From Melitaea cinxia (Eukaryota > Arthropoda > Insecta > Lepidoptera > Nymphalidae): a stretch of DNA of 64,000 nucleotides. The translations under genes and the position numbers were made by a program. Numbering within the stretch: position 1 is the stretch's first letter; each line of letters begins with the position of its first letter. Location: the NCBI RefSeq assembly GCF_905220565.1, contig NC_059401.1, positions 17,604,766 through 17,668,765 on the forward strand, in the 5' to 3' direction. Below the pieces are notes generated by a model. That model did no database searches. It worked only from the letters and a program-made list of their open reading frames with translations, and had not been told where the DNA came from. Positions 58,230 through 64,000 of the stretch are shown here, in pieces.

Positions 58230-60090
58230 ACATTACGAGCTGCTCAACCTATTTGGAAGTATCGTGGAGTAAATAAATGATTATAAATGTCGTGATCTTT
58301 GAAACCTGACAGTATTGTATATACGGAACCGTTGAGACACTTATATATTGACTGATATGATATGAAACTAATGTAAATGATACGACATTTGTATATTAAA
58401 AAAACTATACACCTTGAAAAAATACTCTTTTTAAAAATGACAACGTAAATATTTTGAAATTTTCCATTTAAAAACATTGGTTATTCTTCGCGTTCGAGAA
58501 CTGATGCAGCAAAACCCCGTAACTCGACGTGAAAATGACGTTCAAAAATTTTCGTTTTTTTTTTAAATCCCAGCGATGTCTAGCATCCAAGCGACAACGA
58601 ATTTATAATATTCATGTTGTATGCATATAAATACAAACATTTCGTAAAAAATATTTAATAAAAAAATTATTATTAAAAAAAATCGGACCAAACGTCTCTT
58701 TTTATGCCTACGTGTTATTTTTAGTGACTTAGAAACACCGAAATAATTGTTTCTTTTTATATTTGTTTTACGTTATAGTTACCAAGTTTATACGAATTTT
58801 GTATAATTTTAATAAAAATATGAAGCAAGAAAAGCACAGAGATTGTGTATTATAGTGATAGAATTGTTTTACTGTGATAGAGTTACGGACAAGGAATTCA
58901 CAGCAACAGGGTAGAGTCATTGACATCATCATCATCATCTAACTCCCTCCCTCCTTCCTCTTGACTTCCGTTCGCCTCAACTAGTCACACTTTTCGTACC
59001 GCTCTCGTCACGCATTCACCACCTTACTCCCAAACATGCGTAAAGTTTCACTTCGAAATAAAACAAATAAACACCTCTTCCATTTGTTTCCTCTATCAAA
59101 CATAGTTTCGAAGAGTTCCCACTATATGTTACTTCTTGTATATCTATGTAAACAAACACTATAACTGTACATTTTGTCGCTGTCCGTCACTGTACAATAG
59201 AGTATTCAAAGGTTATATAAACAATTCTCTTGGTTAAGTTAGCTTTCACAGCTAGAATTCCACGGAGCCTAGGATTTAGACGAAACGCCCAACAATTGGT
59301 ATTTACAGACGCCAGAATGTATGTCTAAACCAAAATACAAAGGCAGTTAATCCTAATAAATTTATAGCTCTTAGCGACGCGCTGTGGCGCTCTGACGTAG
59401 CGTTACGCGCGTTTATAGACTGAGTTACGAGCAAAAATCTGATGAAGTCTGAAAATATTTAGATAAATAAAATGTGAAATTCACACACGGCAAAACTGAA
59501 ACTTCTGAAAAGTCGTAGGAAGGTAGGACGATGATTATGGGCTCTTTAAAAAGGTCATAAGTGCCATATACAACGGGTCGCTTACGCGTTTTAAGAAGTA
59601 ATGGATTCTATATATTTCTTTTTCTATATATTTATGTGTATTTATCATACGTATTTGCTTCTTTATCGTGATGCATTTTCGTTTTATCGAGTTTTAAATC
59701 ACAACGATTCTGATGAATTTTCACTTGAAAAAAGAAAAAACTATAAATATTGTTTATATTTCTATATATTAGGGCAAGTGCTTAATTTGTATAAATGAAT
59801 TAAAACGATGAAACGATGTACAAACGTAAAAACGTACAAGTTTTGATTTTAACAGAAAACATATAAAAATTTGTTTACGAAACTGCGACCATAGTAATTT
59901 TAAGTTACTTTCATACCTACACTTACTACACTAGTATCTGATGATACTTCACTTCGCTAAACCACTGCGAAACCAAAATGTTAATAAAAAATCATATAAA
60001 TGAAAGAAATCAAATATCAGATTCATATGCGATAAAATTTCCCTACACTTGAATATTCACAGGCTGAGTTCAGGTATAAATATAATAAAA
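58230..60090. other. No gene recognised
   Basis: Contains the dispersed block at 58950-59060 (see 55175) and a short GC-rich stretch near 59370-59415 (gcgacgcgctgtggcgctct). Otherwise AT-rich. Confidence 0.45.
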
Positions 60091-60094
60091 ATAT

Positions 60095-60332
60095 AAATAT
60101 CTACACCACACACACATGGTCGTCTGTTCCTAAAGTAAGCAATTTAATGCTTATGTTATAGGGAACAGCCGACTAGTATAGCTACTTTTTTTTCGATAAA
60201 CATACTTATAAATAATACATATATATGTGTATAAATAAATATATATTACACTCAAACTCGGTGTGGGAATCGAATCCACAACCCCCAGAGCAAAAAGCAG
60301 GGTCACTACAAACTGCGTCATCGGGCTAGTCC
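60095..60332 (-). mobile_element. SINE S2, nearly complete
   Basis: Head at the right: actgcgtcatcgggctag and B box ggaatcgaatcc. Body aacagccgactagtatagc and tggtcgtctgttcctaaag at the left. Confidence 0.75.
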
Positions 60333-60342
60333 ATATCAAGGT

Positions 60343-60660
60343 TCAGCCTGTAATATCCCTCTGCTTAGCATACGCCTTTTTTTCTAAGTAGGAGAGAAAT
60401 CAGAGCTTAATCCAATACGCTGCTCTACTACGGGTTGACGGGTATTTTCTCTACTATGAGTGCCAATCATTATCAGTTATGTATGATAACAACCAGGGCT
60501 GATAGCTTAACGAACTTTCCGACGCACTGTGGGAAGACCCACAAGGACAGACATCCAAACCGGAAAAAAAATATTCGTACAAATATAAATATCCATCCTG
60601 AGTAGGTATCGAACTCGCTGTCGGTGTTTAGGCAGTGACATATCGTTGTATGCATCACCA
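60343..60660 (-). repeat. S1-related SINE with alternative head
   Basis: Tail ttcagcctgtaatatccc, body as S1, but the head side reads aatataaatatccatcctga and gtaggtatcgaactcgc, matching 46.2 kb rather than typical S1. Confidence 0.65.
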
Positions 60661-60665
60661 AGAAT

Positions 60666-61027
60666 AACAAAATAATAACGCTTCAGCCTGTAATATCCCA
60701 CTACTGACCATAGGCCTCTTTCCCCATGTAGGAGAAGGATCAGAGCTTTATCCACCACGCTGCTCTAATGCGGGTTGGCGGATATATTCTATGAGTAACG
60801 ATCGCTATCAGGTGTACATGATAAAAACCGGGACCGACGGCTTAACGTGCTCTCCGAGGCCGGTGGGGAGACCCACAAGGACTGCATAAACACCCAGACC
60901 ACGGCAGATACCTTATAGCCTAAACAAATGTTTGTCATATGTGGGGATCGAACTCGCAACCGCCAGCGCAACAGGTACAATCCATGGGTGTGACCGTTGC
61001 GCCAACGCGGCGTTTAAACAAAATAAT
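60666..61027 (-). mobile_element. SINE S1, full-length, with 11-bp target duplication
   Basis: Body from cgcttcagcctgtaatatcc to tgcgccaacgcggcg, B box as ggggatcgaactc. Flanked by aacaaaataat at 60666-60676 and 61017-61027. Confidence 0.9.
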
Positions 61028-62160
61028 GGTGTCAAGATACAGTCTTAACTCACAACAAAACATCTACTATGAAGTGACATCTAAATAAAGTTAATCATAT
61101 GAGTAAGAGCAAGATATTGTGACTGCAGTATACAACGTTTGACCTTAACATGAAGCTTAGACTATATGGCGCTATTATTCAGAAGTAATCTTCACCGATA
61201 GCGATCAGCAATATAACACTGAAACCGGGAAATAAAGAGGACAATGAGAGAGAAAGAACACTTGAGAATTCCATTTTTAAACTAACAAAAATCCAAAGGA
61301 GTAGAGAAAGAGAGAAATATAATTGTATTTTACTTATTATGGGTAAAATAAAGCTGATATTAGTCTCAAAATGAACGTGTCAAATATTTTATCCACGTTC
61401 AAAATACGATCCTACATCCATCGCATATATAATTAAGATGTAGATACTAAAAAATGACTTGATTTATTTGGTTTTTGTTAACTTTATTTTTGTGGAATAT
61501 TTTTTTGATAAAAACTTTTTAAAATCGCTAACCTATAAATATTATTTTAAATGCTTCAGCACTTTAAAAATTTAGTAAATAAAAAACACTATCATTTCTA
61601 AAATTTTGATGTTCTGTAACTAATATTTTAGATACCTTTTGGTACAGGAGAATACCGTTTTAACACATTCATCTCATACATAGGAAACAAAAATATATAC
61701 ATATGCATTTAAAAACTACCAATATACGTAAAACTCCTTTTTTGAAATTCAAAAATCGAAAACAAACACAACGAAAATAAGAAATGCATCGCGTTTCTAA
61801 GTAAATCACTAACGTTTTATCATAAAAAAAAAACTGTTGACAAGCTACGAGTTCGCTCTTAGAGAACTACAGAACGTACGTGATCCCGAGCGACAGCACA
61901 ATTGGGTTCAACGTCGCGCTTGATCGAAGCAAAAAGCGTAAAGTAAAAGAATTTACAATCATTGAAATTTCACTTTGTAAGACTAACAAAAGTACTAAAA
62001 TTGAACAAATAGTAAAATCAATAAATTCAAATAATTAAAACGCAACAATAATCAACTAAATGAGTCGGAGTCGTCAAAAAGATTTGGAGTTTTATTCGGC
62101 CAAACATTTAATTGCTAAATGATACCTTTAACTTTCGTGGGTTATAAGTTTCTGAAATTT
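61028..62160. other. No confirmed gene; possible single-copy exon-like patch
   Basis: 61840-61935 is less AT-rich (ctacgagttcgctcttagag, acgtgatcccgagcgacag) and is followed by cactttgtaagac, a possible splice donor. A 20-codon frame MSRSRQKDLEFYSAKHLIAK lies at 62060-62122. Too little to call a gene. Confidence 0.25.
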
Positions 62161-62164
62161 ATTT

Positions 62165-62350
62165 TTATATGTCACTGTGGTGGCAAAAAATGTACGGTTT
62201 ACCTGGTGGTAAGTTGGTGCCGTAGCCTATGAATGCTTGTAATACCAAAAGCATCACAAGCGCTACTTTGAAAGCGAGACCGCTTTAGGGCAGTATTATT
62301 TGGCTATGACCATGATTTTCTGAAAGTTTAAAGTACTTATCTCGAGTTGG
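62165..62350 (-). repeat. Family A retroposon, degenerate
   Basis: cactgtggtggcaaaaaatg, acctggtggtaagttgg, gcagtattatttggctatgac. Internal parts deleted. Confidence 0.65.
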
Positions 62351-62357
62351 TTTTGGA

Positions 62358-62545
62358 TGTTAATGTAGTCCTTGTGGGCACCCCACCGCGCTTCGAAGAG
62401 CACGTTAAGCTGTCGATCCCGGCTGTTATCATGTACACCTGATAGTGATCCGTTACTCATAGTAGGGAATATATCCGCCAACCATTGGAGCAGCGTGGTG
62501 GATTAAAGGTAGTGGGAGCATGGTTACAGGCTGAAACGCTAGAGC
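62358..62545 (+). repeat. SINE S1 fragment
   Basis: gtagtccttgtgggcacccc, ttgaagagcacgttaag-type block, atatccgccaacc, cgtggtggattaaagg; part of the 3' end before acaggctgaaacg is deleted. Confidence 0.7.
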
Positions 62546-62568
62546 TATTCAGTGAACTACATAAGGTC

Positions 62569-62921
62569 ATTACAAACTTTATGCTGTGTGGCTACGGCAT
62601 TAAAGAATATAACCACCCCCTCTCTTCCCGTGGATGTCGTAAGAGGCGACTAAGGGATAACACAGTTCCAATACCACCTTGGAACTTAAAAAAGCCGACC
62701 GATGGGAGATAACCATCAACTGCTGGTTTTGAAATACACAGGCCGAAGACGGGCAGCAGCGTCTTCGATGCAACAAAGCTAGCCCTGCAGTCACCAACCC
62801 GCCTGCCCAGCGTGGTGACTATGAGCAAAACACATGAGTTCACGCTGTTTTTGGCGTAAGCTTTTGGAGGCCTATATCCAGCAGTGGACTGTGATAGGCT
62901 GAAATGATGATTACAAACTTT
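62569..62921 (+). mobile_element. Retroposon S3, full-length, with 12-bp target duplication
   Basis: Body 62581-62909 from atgctgtgtggctacggc to ggctgaaatgatg, flanked by attacaaacttt at 62569-62580 and 62910-62921. Frames on the minus strand are repeat sequence. Confidence 0.92.
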
Positions 62922-63213
62922 GTGAAAACCTTACATATCGTCGACTTTAAATTTACAACTACACATATAATATCTTCGAGGTTAATTTTCCGCCAAAGAA
63001 AAATAATAATCTTATAAAATATCTCGAAATTCCAGCGAGAGACCTTGAATACCTGCTCTCCATAATGACAGCTTTTACCAAAACGCTTTTCATTCTTAAG
63101 AAGCGATAAGAATTTAATTACGTGGTCCATTATTTCAGTTCCCTTATTACAATAATAATGATAATTTCAACAACAATATTACGTAAATAAACATATTTCT
63201 TTATAATTTTAAA

Positions 63214-63540
63214 TCTAAATAAATAAATAAAATTAGAGTGTCTGTTTGTAATATTAAAATAGTCGTATTTCACTAAATTCATATGTATGTTTACACGCTT
63301 CATATACCAAAATAACATTTTTTACAATTTTTGTCTGTCTATCTGTCTGTCTGGCTGTTTGTTCTGGCTCATCTCTGAAACGGCTGGGCCGATTTTGACG
63401 AAACCCTCACTGGCAGATAGCTGATGTAATGAGAAGTAACTTAGACTACTTTTATTTTAGAAAATTATTTATTTTATAACTCTACGAACTGAAAATTATA
63501 TTTTTTGTTTCCACGCAGATGAAGTCGCGGACACAGCTAG
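63214..63540 (+). mobile_element. Short Helitron-like element (HEL)
   Basis: TC after an A at 63214; ends gtcgcggacacagCTAG before a T (63537-63540). Contains tgtctgtttgtaatattaaa and aaacggctgggccgattttg. Reverse-oriented relatives: 26.15 and 37.8 kb. Confidence 0.75.
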
Positions 63541-63556
63541 TTTATATTAAAATCCT

Positions 63557-63745
63557 ATAGTATGTTCTATCGCGTTAGCGCAGCCGTCACATCACTAAAT
63601 ATTGCGCTGGCGGTCGCCGTTTCGATCCCAGCTTACGATAGACCATATAGATGTGGTCTGAGCATTTGTGCTTGTTTATTGTGTATGTTTCCGGACCCCC
63701 GTCACAGGCATAACCCTACTGGGTGCCGTGGAGTGAAAAGCGTTT
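63557..63745 (+). repeat. SINE with S1 head and alternative 3' module
   Basis: Head cgcgttagcgcagccgtcac, B box gtttcgatccc, then ttgtgtatgtttccggaccc and cataaccctactgggtgcc. Same module as 46.41 kb. Confidence 0.7.
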
Positions 63746-64000
63746 ATTTATATGTATTTATTTATGTTCTCCGAAAGTAGCTCATTAAGACGATAACTTT
63801 TTAACGGAAGTTTTATTTAGAGTTAACCCAGCAATAATAATATTGATAAAATAAACATAATTAGGAATTTTCACTTTTAACGCATACAAAAAAGGCAGAA
63901 TATCTCTTATAACATGAATATACTTTACAAAGAAGTGGAATATGCGTATTTTAAACAGAAGTAGTGATACCAATTCTGTGTCAGTATTTCTGAATTTTTC

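Overview
The window looks like an AT-rich insect nuclear segment, most probably lepidopteran. The tRNA-headed SINEs, the RTE/Jockey/CR1-type LINE remnants, and the many short Helitron-like elements ending in CTAG are combinations I associate with butterfly and moth genomes. I found no intact host protein gene, rRNA gene, functional tRNA gene or CRISPR array. It reads as a long intergenic or intronic stretch built from layers of transposable elements, plus two stretches that look like core promoter/5' UTR sequence (51.2 kb and 53.65-53.83 kb).

I use these family names. S1: about 340-bp tRNA-derived SINE with A and B boxes. S2: a second tRNA-headed SINE. S3: about 330-bp retroposon with an (ATG)n tail. 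A: about 280-bp retroposon with a T/A-rich tail. B: a LINE 3' UTR with a GATTTT-type tail. HEL: Helitron-like elements inserted between A and T, starting TC and ending CTAG. CG: elements with inverted accgacttcaa termini.

Layout. 0-9 kb: a truncated CR1/Jockey-like LINE (1.8-3.2 kb), a HEL copy, a second LINE remnant, A and B copies, a full S1 with a 17-bp target duplication, and an unusual tRNA-like fold-back element at 8.6-9.0 kb. 9-20 kb: S1/S2/S3 fragments, A interrupted by S3, then the largest open frame in the window, a LINE reverse transcriptase at 17.4-19.0 kb. 19.8-20.7 kb: an RTE LINE fragment in head-to-head halves (twin-priming pattern). 22-29 kb: A, HEL and S3 copies, including a HEL element with a 124-bp tandem array, and a piggyBac-like TTAA element. 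29-45 kb: RTE fragments, SINEs, and a second HEL with the 124-bp array. 45.2-46.9 kb: a HEL shell split by a CG element with a 130-bp tandem array. 51.6-52.7 kb: a deleted Helitron that keeps the N-terminal part of a Rep/helicase ORF. 55.3-57.8 kb: a hAT MITE, a decayed LINE end and a PIF-like TIR element inside A. 58-64 kb: S1, S2, S3 and HEL copies.

The mobile families appear linked by shared ends. RTE, S1 and S3 carry a similar 3' tail, which suggests the SINEs use RTE machinery; A shares a 3' motif with the LINE at 56 kb; and the many short HEL elements have a plausible autonomous relative at 51.6 kb. I saw no clearly new functional system. The most unusual structures are the fold-back tRNA-like element and the nested insertions.
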